DNA of 64,000 nucleotides, from positions 62,001 to 126,000 of the forward strand of contig NZ_MWWV01000019.1 of NCBI RefSeq assembly GCF_002259645.1, read 5' to 3'. Made by a program: the position numbers and the translations under genes. Position 1 is the stretch's first letter; each line of letters starts with the position of its first letter. This document shows, one piece after another, positions 1 through 8,428 of the stretch. The DNA comes from Bifidobacterium tissieri. Its GTDB lineage: Bacteria; Actinomycetota; Actinomycetes; Actinomycetales; Bifidobacteriaceae. The notes below the pieces were generated by a model. The model had not been told where the DNA came from, did no database searches, and saw only the letters and a list, made by a program, of their open reading frames with translations.

Positions 1-731
1 CCTACGTGCATTACGTCGAGGGATGCACCGCACCTATCTGGTCCGAGGACTCCCTGCACGCGGCCATCGTCGAGATCGTGGTGGAGAAGCACGCTCGCGT
101 GCGCTACACCACCGTGCAGAACTGGTCGAACAACGTGTACAACCTGGTCACCCAGCGCGCCTACGTGCGTGAGGGCGGCACCATGGAATGGGTGGACGGC
201 AACATCGGCTCCAAGGCCACGATGAAGTATCCGGCATGCATTCTTGCCGAGCCGTACGCCAAGGCAAGCACCATGTCGCTCGGCTTCGCAGGCAAGGGCC
301 AGTATCAGGACACCGGCGCCAAGATGATCCACCTCGCCCCGCACACATCGTCGACCATCGTCGCGAAGTCCATCTCCCGTGGCGGCGGCCGTTCCGCATA
401 TCGCGGACTGGTGAAGATCATCAAGGGCGCGGAGGGATCCTCCAACTCCACGGTCTGCGACGCCCTGCTTGTGGACAACTACAGCCGTTCCGATACATAT
501 CCGCATGTGGACGTGCGTGAGGACGATGTGTCCATGGCTCATGAGGCCACTGTGTCGAAGGTCTCCGAAGACCAGCTCTTCTATCTGATGAGCCGTGGTC
601 TTTCCGAGGAGGAGGCCATGGGCATGATCGTACGAGGATTCGTGGAGCCGATCAGCCGCGAGCTGCCGATGGAGTACGCGCTCGAACTGAACCGACTTGT
701 TGAACTGCAGATGGAAGGATCGGTGGGCTGA
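1..731 (+). CDS. sufB: SufB, Fe-S cluster scaffold subunit (5' end outside window)
   Basis: C-terminal half of SufB, which with SufC and SufD forms the cytosolic scaffold that builds and hands over Fe-S clusters. The frame is open from the first bases, so the gene starts upstream of the window. Visible family motifs are EGCTAPIW near the edge, [10 protein letters not shown], and [11 protein letters not shown] followed by [20 protein letters not shown]; the cysteines in the first and third of these correspond to positions implicated in sulfur handling in E. coli SufB. It ends one base before the sufD ATG, so the two are probably translationally coupled. The SufB assignment over SufD rests on these cysteines and on the following gene being SufD-like. 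Confidence 0.95.
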   Translation, partial: YVHYVEGCTAPIWSEDSLHAAIVEIVVEKHARVRYTTVQNWSNNVYNLVTQRAYVREGGTMEWVDGNIGSKATMKYPACILAEPYAKASTMSLGFAGKGQYQDTGAKMIHLAPHTSSTIVAKSISRGGGRSAYRGLVKIIKGAEGSSNSTVCDALLVDNYSRSDTYPHVDVREDDVSMAHEATVSKVSEDQLFYLMSRGLSEEEAMGMIVRGFVEPISRELPMEYALELNRLVELQMEGSVG

Positions 732-732
732 T

Positions 733-2004
733 ATGACCGAGGCAACGAATACCGAAACCACAAGCGTCGAAACGGCCAAGGAGGTCGCGGCCGAACTGAA
801 TATTCCGGTGGCCGATCTCAACGATCCGTATGCCGTTCCCGCTCTTATGCCATCCAGCGCCGACAAGGCCAAGCGTTCCTTCGAGGCCGATGATTTCGCC
901 ATGCCCACGCGGAAGCAGGACGACTGGCGCTATACGCCGATCGAACGCATCGAGGAATTCTTCACCGTGTTCAAGCCGAGCGGTGAGACCACCGTGGAGG
1001 TCGGCGCAATCGACGGTACCGAAATGTCCGCCGACAACGTGAAGCTGTACCAGACCAAGCTGGGCGAGGAGCCGTCCGGCACGGTCTCCAAGCCGACCGA
1101 CCGCGCCGCGGCCGTGGAATGGCAGTCCGGTTCCACCGCAACCGTTGTGGAGCTCTCCGGCGAACTGCCTTCCCCGGTATTGGTGAAGGTGAAGGGTTCG
1201 GGACTGGATCTCGACGCCTTCCATCTGGTCATCAAGGCCGCCGACAAGACCCATGCCGATGTGATCGTCGAACACGAAGGCAAGGCCCGTCTTGCCGAAG
1301 GCGTGGAGATCACCACCGGCAAGGACTCCCATGTCTCCACCACCTTCGTACAGGAATGGGACCCCGAATCCAAGCATGTCGGTAACCACCGTATTCATGT
1401 GGGCGAGGGCGCATCCCTGCGTCACTCGGTGGTCACCCTCGGCGGTGACGTGGTCCGCCTGCGCATGGATCAGGACTTCGGCGGCGAGCAGGGCGAGCTC
1501 AACATGCTTGGCATCTACTTCGTGGATCCCGGTCAGCACATCGAGAACCGCACCATGGTGGTACACAACCATCCCGACTGCAAGTCCCGCGTGGTCTACA
1601 AGGGCGCCCTCGACGGCAAGGGCGCACACTCCACATGGGTGGGCAACGCACTCATCCAGCCGACGGCTCCGGGAACCGATTCCTACGAGCTCAACCGCAA
1701 CCTTGTGCTTACCCCGGGTGCAATCGCCGACTCTGAGCCGAATCTGGAGATCGAGAACGGCAACATCATTGGTGCCGGCCACGCCAGCTCCGTCGGACGT
1801 TTTGACGATGAGGAGCTGTTCTACCTGCAGTCCCGCGGCATCCCTGAGACCGAGGCCCGTAAGCTCGTGGTCCGTGGTTTCTTCGCCGAACTGATCGAGG
1901 AGATCGGCATTCCGTCCATTTCCGAGCACCTGATGAGCGTCATCGATCGGCGTCTTGCCCGCGGTGAAAGCGCGGCCATGGCCGAGGTCCTCGAAGAGAA
2001 GTAA
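733..2004 (+). CDS. sufD: SufD, Fe-S cluster assembly protein
   Basis: SufD is the SufB paralogue in the SufBC2D complex and is involved in iron acquisition for the nascent cluster. The 423-residue product carries the C-terminal SufB/D beta-helix signature GAGHASSVGRFDDEELFYLQ, where the His is the conserved residue of this motif. The N-terminus has an acidic, Ala/Glu-rich stretch before the FAMPTRKQDDWRYTPIE motif typical of SufD. I chose the ATG one base after the sufB stop rather than an upstream in-frame start inside sufB. SufC follows after about 60 bases in the same orientation. Confidence 0.93.
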   Translation: MTEATNTETTSVETAKEVAAELNIPVADLNDPYAVPALMPSSADKAKRSFEADDFAMPTRKQDDWRYTPIERIEEFFTVFKPSGETTVEVGAIDGTEMSADNVKLYQTKLGEEPSGTVSKPTDRAAAVEWQSGSTATVVELSGELPSPVLVKVKGSGLDLDAFHLVIKAADKTHADVIVEHEGKARLAEGVEITTGKDSHVSTTFVQEWDPESKHVGNHRIHVGEGASLRHSVVTLGGDVVRLRMDQDFGGEQGELNMLGIYFVDPGQHIENRTMVVHNHPDCKSRVVYKGALDGKGAHSTWVGNALIQPTAPGTDSYELNRNLVLTPGAIADSEPNLEIENGNIIGAGHASSVGRFDDEELFYLQSRGIPETEARKLVVRGFFAELIEEIGIPSISEHLMSVIDRRLARGESAAMAEVLEEK

Positions 2005-2065
2005 CGACGGAGCCAGCCGACAGGCAACGACAAACGACATATTCGCATAGTTGAGGAGAACAACA

Positions 2066-2845
2066 ATGTCAACGTTGGAAATCAAGGACCTGTATGCCTC
2101 GGTGGAAACCAAGGACGGTCGCAAGCAGATTCTCAAGGGTGTCAACCTCACCGTCAACTCCGGTGAGACGCATGCCATCATGGGCCCGAACGGCTCCGGA
2201 AAGTCCACGCTCGCCTACACTCTGGCCGGCCACCCCAAGTATGAGGTCGATTCCGGTCAGGTGCTGCTCGACGGTGAGGACATTCTCAAGATGACCCCGG
2301 ACGAGCGAGCCAAGGCCGGTCTGTTCCTGGCCATGCAGTACCCGGTCGAGGTCCCCGGCGTCTCCATGACGAACTTCCTGCGTACCGCCAAGACCGAGGT
2401 GGACGGCAAGGCCCCGGCCATCCGCACGTGGGCCAAGGAGCTCGGCGAGGCGATGAAGCGGCTGCGCATGGATCCGAAGTTCGCATCCCGTTCCGTGAAC
2501 GAAGGCTTCTCCGGCGGCGAGAAGAAGCGTGCCGAGGTATTGCAGCTGGAACTGCTCAAGCCCAAGTTCGCCATTCTCGACGAGACCGACTCCGGTCTTG
2601 ACGTCGATGCGCTGCGCATCGTCTCCGAGGGTGTGAACCGTGCCAAGGATGCCAATAACTTCGGCATCCTGATGGTCACCCACTACACGCGCATTCTCAA
2701 GTACATCAAGCCGGACATCGTGCACGTGTTCGCCGACGGACACTTCGTGAAGACCGGTGGCCCCGAGCTGGCCGACGAACTCGAGGAGAACGGCTACGAC
2801 CAGTATCTGCCGGAAGGTTCGGATTCCGAAAGCGCACTGGCGTAA
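2066..2845 (+). CDS. sufC: SufC, ATPase of the SUF scaffold
   Basis: Cytosolic ABC-type ATPase that energises SufB/SufD during Fe-S assembly. The 259-residue product has Walker A GPNGSGKST at about residues 40-48, the SufC-type signature FSGGEKKR, Walker B FAILDETDSGLD, and the switch His in MVTHYTRIL. GGAGAA lies just before the ATG at 2066; a TTG five codons earlier is in frame but lies within the ribosome-binding region. It belongs to the suf operon, although the next gene is separated by a long hairpin that could lower read-through. Confidence 0.95.
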   Translation: MSTLEIKDLYASVETKDGRKQILKGVNLTVNSGETHAIMGPNGSGKSTLAYTLAGHPKYEVDSGQVLLDGEDILKMTPDERAKAGLFLAMQYPVEVPGVSMTNFLRTAKTEVDGKAPAIRTWAKELGEAMKRLRMDPKFASRSVNEGFSGGEKKRAEVLQLELLKPKFAILDETDSGLDVDALRIVSEGVNRAKDANNFGILMVTHYTRILKYIKPDIVHVFADGHFVKTGGPELADELEENGYDQYLPEGSDSESALA

Positions 2846-2860
2846 GGTACTTGGTTGACC

Positions 2861-2947
2861 GCCGAGGGACAGGACGCATGATGTCCGACACACTCAAGGC
2901 CGTTTGGCCGAGCCTACAGTTGGACATCATGCGTCCCGTCCCTCGGC
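2861..2947. repeat. Long inverted repeat between sufC and sufS
   Basis: Arms at 2861-2886 and 2922-2947 are 26 bases each with a single A/C mismatch. The 35-base loop itself contains GGCC-GTTT-GGCC. In RNA this would be a very stable stem directly after the sufC stop and 50 bases before the sufS start. There is no U-run after the right arm, so it is not a classical terminator. It could be a processing, stability or attenuation element, or a dispersed palindromic repeat. Confidence 0.8.
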
Positions 2948-2999
2948 TCACGCCAACTATTGGTTTACTGAAGCGAAAAGACGATATAAGGGGGAAAGC

Positions 3000-4271
3000 A
3001 TGGTTGATTTTCAAGCGATTCGGGACCAATTCCCGATCCTGAATCAGCAGATCCACGGACACCCGCTGGTGTACCTCGACTCGGCGGCCACGTCGCAGAA
3101 GCCTCAGACGGTCATTGACGCGGAATCTGAGTTCTACCGCACCATCAATGCCGGAGTGCATCGTGGTGCACACGAGCTGGCCGCGCTGAGCACCGAGGCC
3201 TTTGAACAGGCCCGCGCCAAGGTTGCGGCACTGGTCGGTGCCAACGCCGCGGAGGGCGAAGAGGAGATCGTCGTCACCGCAGGTGCGACGGCGGGACTGA
3301 ATCTGCTGGCCACCGCTATCGGCAACGCTTCGCTGGGTCGCGGGGGAGACGCGGCGAAGCGCTTTGCACTGAAGCCCGGTGACGAGATCGTCGTCAGCAA
3401 GGCCGAACATCATTCCGTGCTGTTGCCGTTCCAGGAGCTCGCTGCCCGTACCGGTGCCACCTTCAAGTGGTTCGATCTGGACGATGAGGGACGTGTGCGT
3501 TCCGACACCGCCGACGAGGTGATCACCGAACGTACCAAGGTCGTGGCCATCACGCATGTTGGCAACACCACTGGTGCCATTACCGACATCGCACCGATCA
3601 TCCGTCGTGCGCACGAGGTGGGCGCGATCTTCATCCTTGACGCATGCCAGTCCGTGCCGCATCTTGCGGTGAACTTCCATGCCCTGGATGTGGACTTCGC
3701 TGCGTGGAGCGCTCACAAGATGTACGGTCCTACCGGAGTCGGATTCCTCTACGGGAAGCGCGAACTGCTCGAGGCGTTGCCTCCGGCCAATTTCGGCGGT
3801 TCCATGGTCGAATTGGCGTGGATGGACCAGCCTGCCCAGTACATGGCTCCGCCGGCACGATTCGAAGCCGGTACGCAGCCCGTCGCACAGGTGGTGGCCG
3901 CAGGCGTGGCCGCCGACTGGATGCGATCCGTGGGCATGGAAAACATTGAGGCCCATGAGAAGACCATCGCCGCCGAACTGCTCAAGCTCGGCGATATCGA
4001 CGGCGTACGCATCCTCGGTCCGCGCGAAAACGTGAATCGTATCGGCACGGTGGCGTTCGATGTGCAGGGCGTGCATCCGCATGATGTCGGCCAGTTCATC
4101 GACGCGCAGGGCATCGCCATCCGCGTGGGACATCACTGCGCTCAGCCGGTTCACCGTCATTTCGGTCTGTTCGCATCCAACCGTGCATCGAGCGGCGTGT
4201 ACAACTCGGTGCAGGATGCTCAGGTATTGGTGGAAGCCGTCGGCAAGGTGCGGGCCTTCTTCCGCGTTTGA
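3000..4271 (+). CDS. sufS: SufS, cysteine desulfurase
   Basis: PLP enzyme that removes sulfur from cysteine as a protein persulfide and passes it to SufU. The 423-residue product has the PLP lysine in SAHKMYGPTGVGFLYG (Lys240) and the reactive cysteine in RVGHHCAQP (Cys380), which is the group II (SufS-type) loop. YLDSAATSQKP near the N-terminus and EHHSVLLPFQ are also family motifs. The ATG at 3000 follows AGGGGGAAAGC; an upstream in-frame start at 2904 would lie inside the intergenic hairpin and is unlikely. SufU follows 177 bases downstream. Confidence 0.95.
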   Translation: MVDFQAIRDQFPILNQQIHGHPLVYLDSAATSQKPQTVIDAESEFYRTINAGVHRGAHELAALSTEAFEQARAKVAALVGANAAEGEEEIVVTAGATAGLNLLATAIGNASLGRGGDAAKRFALKPGDEIVVSKAEHHSVLLPFQELAARTGATFKWFDLDDEGRVRSDTADEVITERTKVVAITHVGNTTGAITDIAPIIRRAHEVGAIFILDACQSVPHLAVNFHALDVDFAAWSAHKMYGPTGVGFLYGKRELLEALPPANFGGSMVELAWMDQPAQYMAPPARFEAGTQPVAQVVAAGVAADWMRSVGMENIEAHEKTIAAELLKLGDIDGVRILGPRENVNRIGTVAFDVQGVHPHDVGQFIDAQGIAIRVGHHCAQPVHRHFGLFASNRASSGVYNSVQDAQVLVEAVGKVRAFFRV

Positions 4272-4448
4272 CGGCATAAGGCATCGGCATCCAGGTGGGC
4301 CTACGATCGGAATCATGATCCACGTGGCTCTCATAGTGCAACGGGAAGGTGGCGCGTCCGAGTCGACGATTCGCACGCGCCGCCTTCCCGTTTTCGCTGG
4401 GAGAGGTACGGCGCGTCCAAGTCAGGGCGCGCCACTAGGTTAGAGGGC

Positions 4449-5036
4449 ATGGCAGATTACGGAATGAGCGGAGAAGAGCTCGAGCAGATGTATCAGGAGG
4501 TCATTCTCGAGGCTTCGAAGGCTCCACACGGCAAGGTAGATTTCGCATCCGGTACCGGATCTCATTCGACCATCGGAGTGAACAGCCTCAGTGCCGGAGA
4601 AAGCAAACTGAGCGCGACCCACGAATACTGCGTCCCGGCTCAGTCCCATCAGTTCAACCCCACATGTGGTGACGAGGTCACCGTTCGCGTGGAGATTTCG
4701 GACGGTAGCGACGGCAAGCCCCAGCATATCGAGCATCTGATCTGGGACGGTCAGGGATGCTCCATCTCCCAGGCCAGTCTTTCGATTATGGTGGATCTTG
4801 TGGATGGCAAGACCGTGGACGAGGCCATGGATCTCTTCCACGCATTTCATAAGCTCATGGAATCCCGGGGCGCCGGTCTTAACGATGAGGCGATGGAGGA
4901 GGAACTCGGCGATGCCGTGGTCTTCCAAGGCGTCTCCCGTTACCCGATGCGCATCAAGTGCGCATTGCTCGGCTGGGAGGGATTGAAGGATTCCATGGCA
5001 CAGGCGTTGGCTCAGATGAACGCAAAGGAGGCGTAA
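4449..5036 (+). CDS. sufU: SufU, zinc-dependent sulfur acceptor
   Basis: IscU-fold protein that accepts persulfide sulfur from SufS in Gram-positive SUF systems. The 195-residue product keeps the three cysteines expected for the zinc/sulfur site: Cys73 (NPTCGDEV), Cys104 (GQGCSIS) and Cys171 (IKCALLGW). It is longer than many SufU proteins because of a Ser/Gly-rich segment around residues 30-60 between the first helix and the PTCGD motif. The next ORF begins 2 bases after the stop. Confidence 0.93.
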   Translation: MADYGMSGEELEQMYQEVILEASKAPHGKVDFASGTGSHSTIGVNSLSAGESKLSATHEYCVPAQSHQFNPTCGDEVTVRVEISDGSDGKPQHIEHLIWDGQGCSISQASLSIMVDLVDGKTVDEAMDLFHAFHKLMESRGAGLNDEAMEEELGDAVVFQGVSRYPMRIKCALLGWEGLKDSMAQALAQMNAKEA

Positions 5037-5038
5037 CG

Positions 5039-5635
5039 ATGGCCGATAACAGCAATCTGGTTCCCGAACCCAAGGATTCGATTTTCGCATCCGTACAGAA
5101 CGTGTTGGGAGATGAGAAGGCGGCACGTCAGGTGATGGCTAATCCGAACCTTATTAACAGCGTGCAGGCACAGTCCGCGGAAGACGGATCTGCACCAGCC
5201 GCCGATACCTGCGGCTGTGGCAATGGTCATGGTGCGTGCGGCTGCGGGGGAGAGGAACCCGAGGACGGTGGCATCGAGCTGAAGGCCGTGGACGATATCG
5301 GACGTGCGACTGCCAAGGATGTGCAGGAGGCCATGCATCAGGTCATCGATCCCGAACTGGGCATCGACGTCATCGATCTTGGTCTGGTCTATGGCATTGA
5401 GATCGACGAACTCGGCAGGGCCATCATCACCATGACCCTTACCACGCCGGCATGCCCGCTCACCGATCTCATCGAGGACGAGACGGCAAGCGTGCTCGCC
5501 GGTCTGGTGGAGGAGTTCCGCATCGACTGGACCTGGACACCCGCGTGGACGGTCGACAAGATTACTCCCGAGGGACAGGCCCAGCTGTCCGCACTGGGAT
5601 TCAACTTCAACAATCTGCCTACGTACGGCGCATGA
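5039..5635 (+). CDS. SufT-like MIP18/DUF59 protein with Cys-rich N-terminal extension
   Basis: The C-terminal ~100 residues form a MIP18 (DUF59) domain: VIDPELGIDVIDLGLVYGI, then TPACPLTDLIEDE with the conserved cysteine. Such proteins assist Fe-S maturation and are common last genes of suf operons. The first ~85 residues are extra: a helical segment followed by a Gly/Cys patch with Cys58, Cys60, Cys67 and Cys69 plus a His between the pairs, which could bind metal. The ATG at 5039 is preceded by AAAGGAGGCGTAACG and sits 2 bases after sufU. The role is inferred from domain and operon; the extension has no function I recognise. Confidence 0.85.
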   Translation: MADNSNLVPEPKDSIFASVQNVLGDEKAARQVMANPNLINSVQAQSAEDGSAPAADTCGCGNGHGACGCGGEEPEDGGIELKAVDDIGRATAKDVQEAMHQVIDPELGIDVIDLGLVYGIEIDELGRAIITMTLTTPACPLTDLIEDETASVLAGLVEEFRIDWTWTPAWTVDKITPEGQAQLSALGFNFNNLPTYGA

Positions 5636-5780
5636 TCGGCGTGGCTCGCTGACGGGCAGTGGATATGTCGGCGAGCCACGTTCAGGCACATCCTATCCAG
5701 GAGCAGAAATTGTGCCCCGATAAGTAACGGCAGGTTTTGCTGAGACCAAATTGTCCAGCTAAATTGTCTACGTATAGAGA

Positions 5781-5817
5781 AAGCCGGTACCGAATCACAA
5801 TGGTTCGGTACCGGCTT
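5781..5817. terminator. Bidirectional terminator between the suf operon and glgC
   Basis: Perfect 14-base stem with arms at 5781-5794 and 5804-5817 around a 9-base loop. It lies between convergent genes and is followed by a modest T-rich stretch (TGGTTTTGG). Confidence 0.8.
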
Positions 5818-5865
5818 CCTCTGGTTTTGGTCTATGGGCTGTTCCGAGTGTTCTGAGACAGACGA

Positions 5866-7110
5866 TCAGTCGGTGACGATCGTGCCCTTCGGGACCACGG
5901 TGATGCCTTCGGCGGTTACCGTGAATCCACGCTCGAGATCACGTTCGGTGTCGATGCCGACGGTCGCGTTTTCGGTGAGCACGACGTTCTTGTCCAGAAT
6001 CGCCTTGTACACGCGTGCGCGACGGTTGATCGTGACGTTGTTGAACAGGACGGAGTCCACGATCTGCGACCACGAGTGGATGCGCACATTCGGGGAGATG
6101 ACCGAGTGATGCACCTCACCACCGGAGATGATCACGCCGGGGGAGATGATCGAATCGGTGGCGTGGCCAAGACGGTCACGGCCGGCGTGCACGAACTTTG
6201 CCGGCGGCAGCGAACCGGCATAGGTGTAGATCGGCCAGTCCGTGTTGTACAGGTTGAACTCGGGGACGTAGGCGATCAGATCCATGTGGGCATCATAGAA
6301 CTGCTTGATCGTACCCACGTCACGCCAGTAGGCGTGATCCTTTTCGGTCGAACCGGGGATCTCGTTGGTCGTGAAGTCGTAGACTCCGGCCTCGCCGCGA
6401 GAAGCGAAGTAGGGGGCGATGTCGCCACCCATGTCATGCTCGGTGTCCTTGGCCTTCTCATCCTTGCGCAGCGCATCGAACAGCGCGTCGGTGTTGGCCA
6501 CGTAGTTACCCATGGAGGCCAGCATCATCGAGGGATCATCCGGCAGACCCTGCGTGGTCGCGGGCTTCTCCTCGAAGTGGGTGATCAGTCCGGGATGGTT
6601 CGGATCGGTGTTGATCACACCGAACTGGTTCGACTGGCTGATCGGCTGACGAATGCCGGCCACGGTGAATTCAGCTCCGGACTCGATGTGCGATTCCACC
6701 ATCTGCTGGAAGTCCATGCGGTAGACGTGATCGGCACCCACGATCACCACGATGTCGGGCTTGACGTCCTCGATGATGTTGATCGTCTGGTAGATGGCGT
6801 CAGCGGAACCGAGATACCAGTGCTTGCCCAGACGCTGCTGCGCCGGAACGGGGGAGACGTAGTTTCCCAGCAATGACGAGAAGCGCCAGACCTGGGAGAT
6901 GTGACGGTCCAGTGAATGCGACTTGTACTGCGTCAGCACGATGATGTGGCGGAAATCGGAGTTCACCAGATTGCTCAACGGGAAGTCGATCAGGCGGAAT
7001 ACACCGCCAAATGGCACGGCCGGCTTGGCTCGGTCGCGAGTCAGTGGCATCAGACGCGTGCCTTCGCCACCTGCCAGCACTATCGAGAGCACTTTCGGGT
7101 TTCTCTTCAT
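5866..7110 (-). CDS. glgC: GlgC, glucose-1-phosphate adenylyltransferase
   Basis: Makes ADP-glucose from glucose-1-phosphate and ATP, the committed step of bacterial glycogen synthesis. The 414-residue product has the nucleotidyltransferase loop [23 protein letters not shown] near the N-terminus (residues ~14-36), the NADH-like substrate motif ADHVYRMD, and a C-terminal left-handed beta-helix ([16 protein letters not shown]). It stands alone on the minus strand; its partner GlgA is encoded at 59.6 kb. AGGGGATACCC precedes the ATG. It is convergent with the suf operon. Confidence 0.96.
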   Translation of the reverse strand: MKRNPKVLSIVLAGGEGTRLMPLTRDRAKPAVPFGGVFRLIDFPLSNLVNSDFRHIIVLTQYKSHSLDRHISQVWRFSSLLGNYVSPVPAQQRLGKHWYLGSADAIYQTINIIEDVKPDIVVIVGADHVYRMDFQQMVESHIESGAEFTVAGIRQPISQSNQFGVINTDPNHPGLITHFEEKPATTQGLPDDPSMMLASMGNYVANTDALFDALRKDEKAKDTEHDMGGDIAPYFASRGEAGVYDFTTNEIPGSTEKDHAYWRDVGTIKQFYDAHMDLIAYVPEFNLYNTDWPIYTYAGSLPPAKFVHAGRDRLGHATDSIISPGVIISGGEVHHSVISPNVRIHSWSQIVDSVLFNNVTINRRARVYKAILDKNVVLTENATVGIDTERDLERGFTVTAEGITVVPKGTIVTD

Positions 7111-7162
7111 GGGTATCCCCTGCCTTCTACTCGTCGGTGAGTTGAAACAATGCCTCTATAAT

Positions 7163-7187
7163 CTCACAAAAAACATGATTATGTGAG
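7163..7187. promoter_or_regulatory. Palindrome upstream of glgC
   Basis: CTCACA (7163-7168) and TGTGAG (7182-7187) form an inverted repeat in an AT-rich stretch 50-80 bases upstream of the glgC start. Position and symmetry suit a repressor or activator operator, but no known regulator motif is recognised. Confidence 0.3.
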
Positions 7188-7223
7188 CGGCTGGCGGGGT
7201 GTTGCGTGTTTTTCGTTAATCGT

Positions 7224-7277
7224 TTGCCGCATCGTCACCCGATGGACATGTTTGTTCCGCAGGGGACGATGCGGCAA
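7224..7277 (-). terminator. Inverted repeat after the SpoU-family gene
   Basis: Arms of 13 bases (7224-7236 and 7265-7277, perfect) with a 28-base loop begin 20 bases past the stop of the minus-strand methyltransferase gene. The downstream side is only weakly T-rich, so terminator function is probable but not certain. Confidence 0.5.
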
Positions 7278-7296
7278 CAACCGGTCGCCGGATGAT

Positions 7297-8163
7297 TCAG
7301 CGTCGGCGTGTCGCCCAGAACGTGACGGCGCTGGAAGCCGCGACATTCAAGCTATCCACGTCATGGCTCATGGGGATCTTCACCGTCAGGTCGGCGTTGG
7401 CGATGGTGTGGCGACTCAGGCCATCCCCTTCGGTGCCGAAGATCATCGCAAGCCGATCGATGTGCCCCGGTGTGTCGGGCGTGTTGTTCAGTCGTTCTAC
7501 CAGATCATCCAATCCGATCGAATCGTCGGTAAGTGCGAGCGCCGCAGTGGTGAGCCCGCATGCGCGCAGCTCTTCAAGTCCCTTCCATGGCCAGTAGTGT
7601 GTGCCGTCTCCTCCGATACGTGTCCATGGCACCTGAAACACCGTTCCCATCGACACGCGGGCGGCACGGCGATACAGCGGGTCCCCGCAGGACGGAGTGA
7701 CCAGCACGGCATCCACGTCGAGTGCGGCGGCCGAGCGCATCAGTGCACCCACATTAGTGGGGTCAACGATGTTCTCCATCACGGCGACGCGTGACGCCCC
7801 ACGGCAGATGTCCTCGACGCTGGGCAGTGTCCAGCGTCGCATGGTGGCCAGTGCGCCGCGATGCAGCCGGTATCCGGTGATGCGTTTCAGCTCCTCGCTG
7901 GTGGCGATGTAGACGGGAACGTCTGTGCCCCAGCGCGCGTCGACCTGTGCGAATTCGGATTCCATGCCGGACAGCCATGATTCCTCGACGAGGAAGGAGA
8001 CGGGTTCGACGTCCGCGGCGAGCGCCCGGTCGATCACCTTGGGGGATTCGGCGATGAACATGCCCATGGATGGCTCGAGTCGGTTGCGCAGCTGCGGTTC
8101 GGTGAGATGCGTGAACGTGACGAGACGTTCGTCGTCGATGGAGTCGATGTGAATGTAGCGCAT
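7297..8163 (-). CDS. SpoU/TrmH-family RNA 2'-O-methyltransferase
   Basis: Knotted (SPOUT) SAM-dependent methyltransferase acting on rRNA or tRNA. All three SpoU motifs are visible: VMENIVDPTNVGALMRSAAALDVDAV (motif 1), IFGTEGDGLS (motif 2) and VKIPMSHDVDSLNVAASSAV (motif 3). The N-terminal ~100 residues match the substrate-binding domain of TrmH/RlmB relatives (FIAESPKVIDRAL). The 288-residue length is normal. GGGAGGAATC precedes the ATG. The target nucleotide cannot be read from sequence. A tRNA-Leu gene lies upstream on the same strand but ends in its own terminator. Confidence 0.88.
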   Translation of the reverse strand: MRYIHIDSIDDERLVTFTHLTEPQLRNRLEPSMGMFIAESPKVIDRALAADVEPVSFLVEESWLSGMESEFAQVDARWGTDVPVYIATSEELKRITGYRLHRGALATMRRWTLPSVEDICRGASRVAVMENIVDPTNVGALMRSAAALDVDAVLVTPSCGDPLYRRAARVSMGTVFQVPWTRIGGDGTHYWPWKGLEELRACGLTTAALALTDDSIGLDDLVERLNNTPDTPGHIDRLAMIFGTEGDGLSRHTIANADLTVKIPMSHDVDSLNVAASSAVTFWATRRR

Positions 8164-8250
8164 GATTCCTCCCAGCCGTCGTTGCGGCGTCGCCGGGAAC
8201 CGGAGTCGTGGATGGTGAAGGCGGTCGGCCCCTCGGCTTGAACAACAAAA

Positions 8251-8276
8251 AACCCGGAAGTCGTAACTCCCGGGTT
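8251..8276 (-). terminator. Terminator of the first tRNA-Leu gene
   Basis: On the minus strand AACCCGG and CCGGGTT form a stem followed by TTTTTTGTTG, directly after the tRNA 3' end. Confidence 0.8.
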
Positions 8277-8282
8277 ATTCGG

Positions 8283-8370
8283 TGTCCGGAGCGGGACTTG
8301 AACCCGCACGGTTGTATAAAATAACCACTAGCACCTCAAGCTAGCGCGTCTACCATTCCGCCACCCGGAC
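8283..8370 (-). tRNA. tRNA-Leu (anticodon GAG), copy 1
   Basis: On the minus strand the 88-base sequence folds as a class II tRNA: acceptor GTCCGGG/TCCGGAC with one G-U pair, D arm GGCGGAATGGTAGACGC, anticodon stem CTAGC/GCTAG with loop TTGAGGT (anticodon GAG), long variable arm, and T arm GCGGGTTCAAGTCCCGC. The CCA end is not fully encoded. An identical copy lies at 9521-9608. Confidence 0.95.
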
Positions 8371-8399
8371 AGGTGCCGTGCTTGGCAACGACATGAGAC

Positions 8400-8428
8400 T
8401 CTATCATCACTATGGGGGTGTCTGTCAA
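8400..8428 (-). promoter_or_regulatory. Promoter of tRNA-Leu copy 1
   Basis: Minus strand: -35 TTGACA (8423-8428) and -10 GATAGA (8400-8405) with a 17-base spacer, about 30 bases upstream of the tRNA. The perfect -35 and the parallel arrangement at copy 2 support it. Confidence 0.7.

Noticed and set aside
652-2208. Minus-strand 518-codon frame opposite sufD
   Set aside because: Antisense shadow of a clear SufD gene with no recognisable domain.
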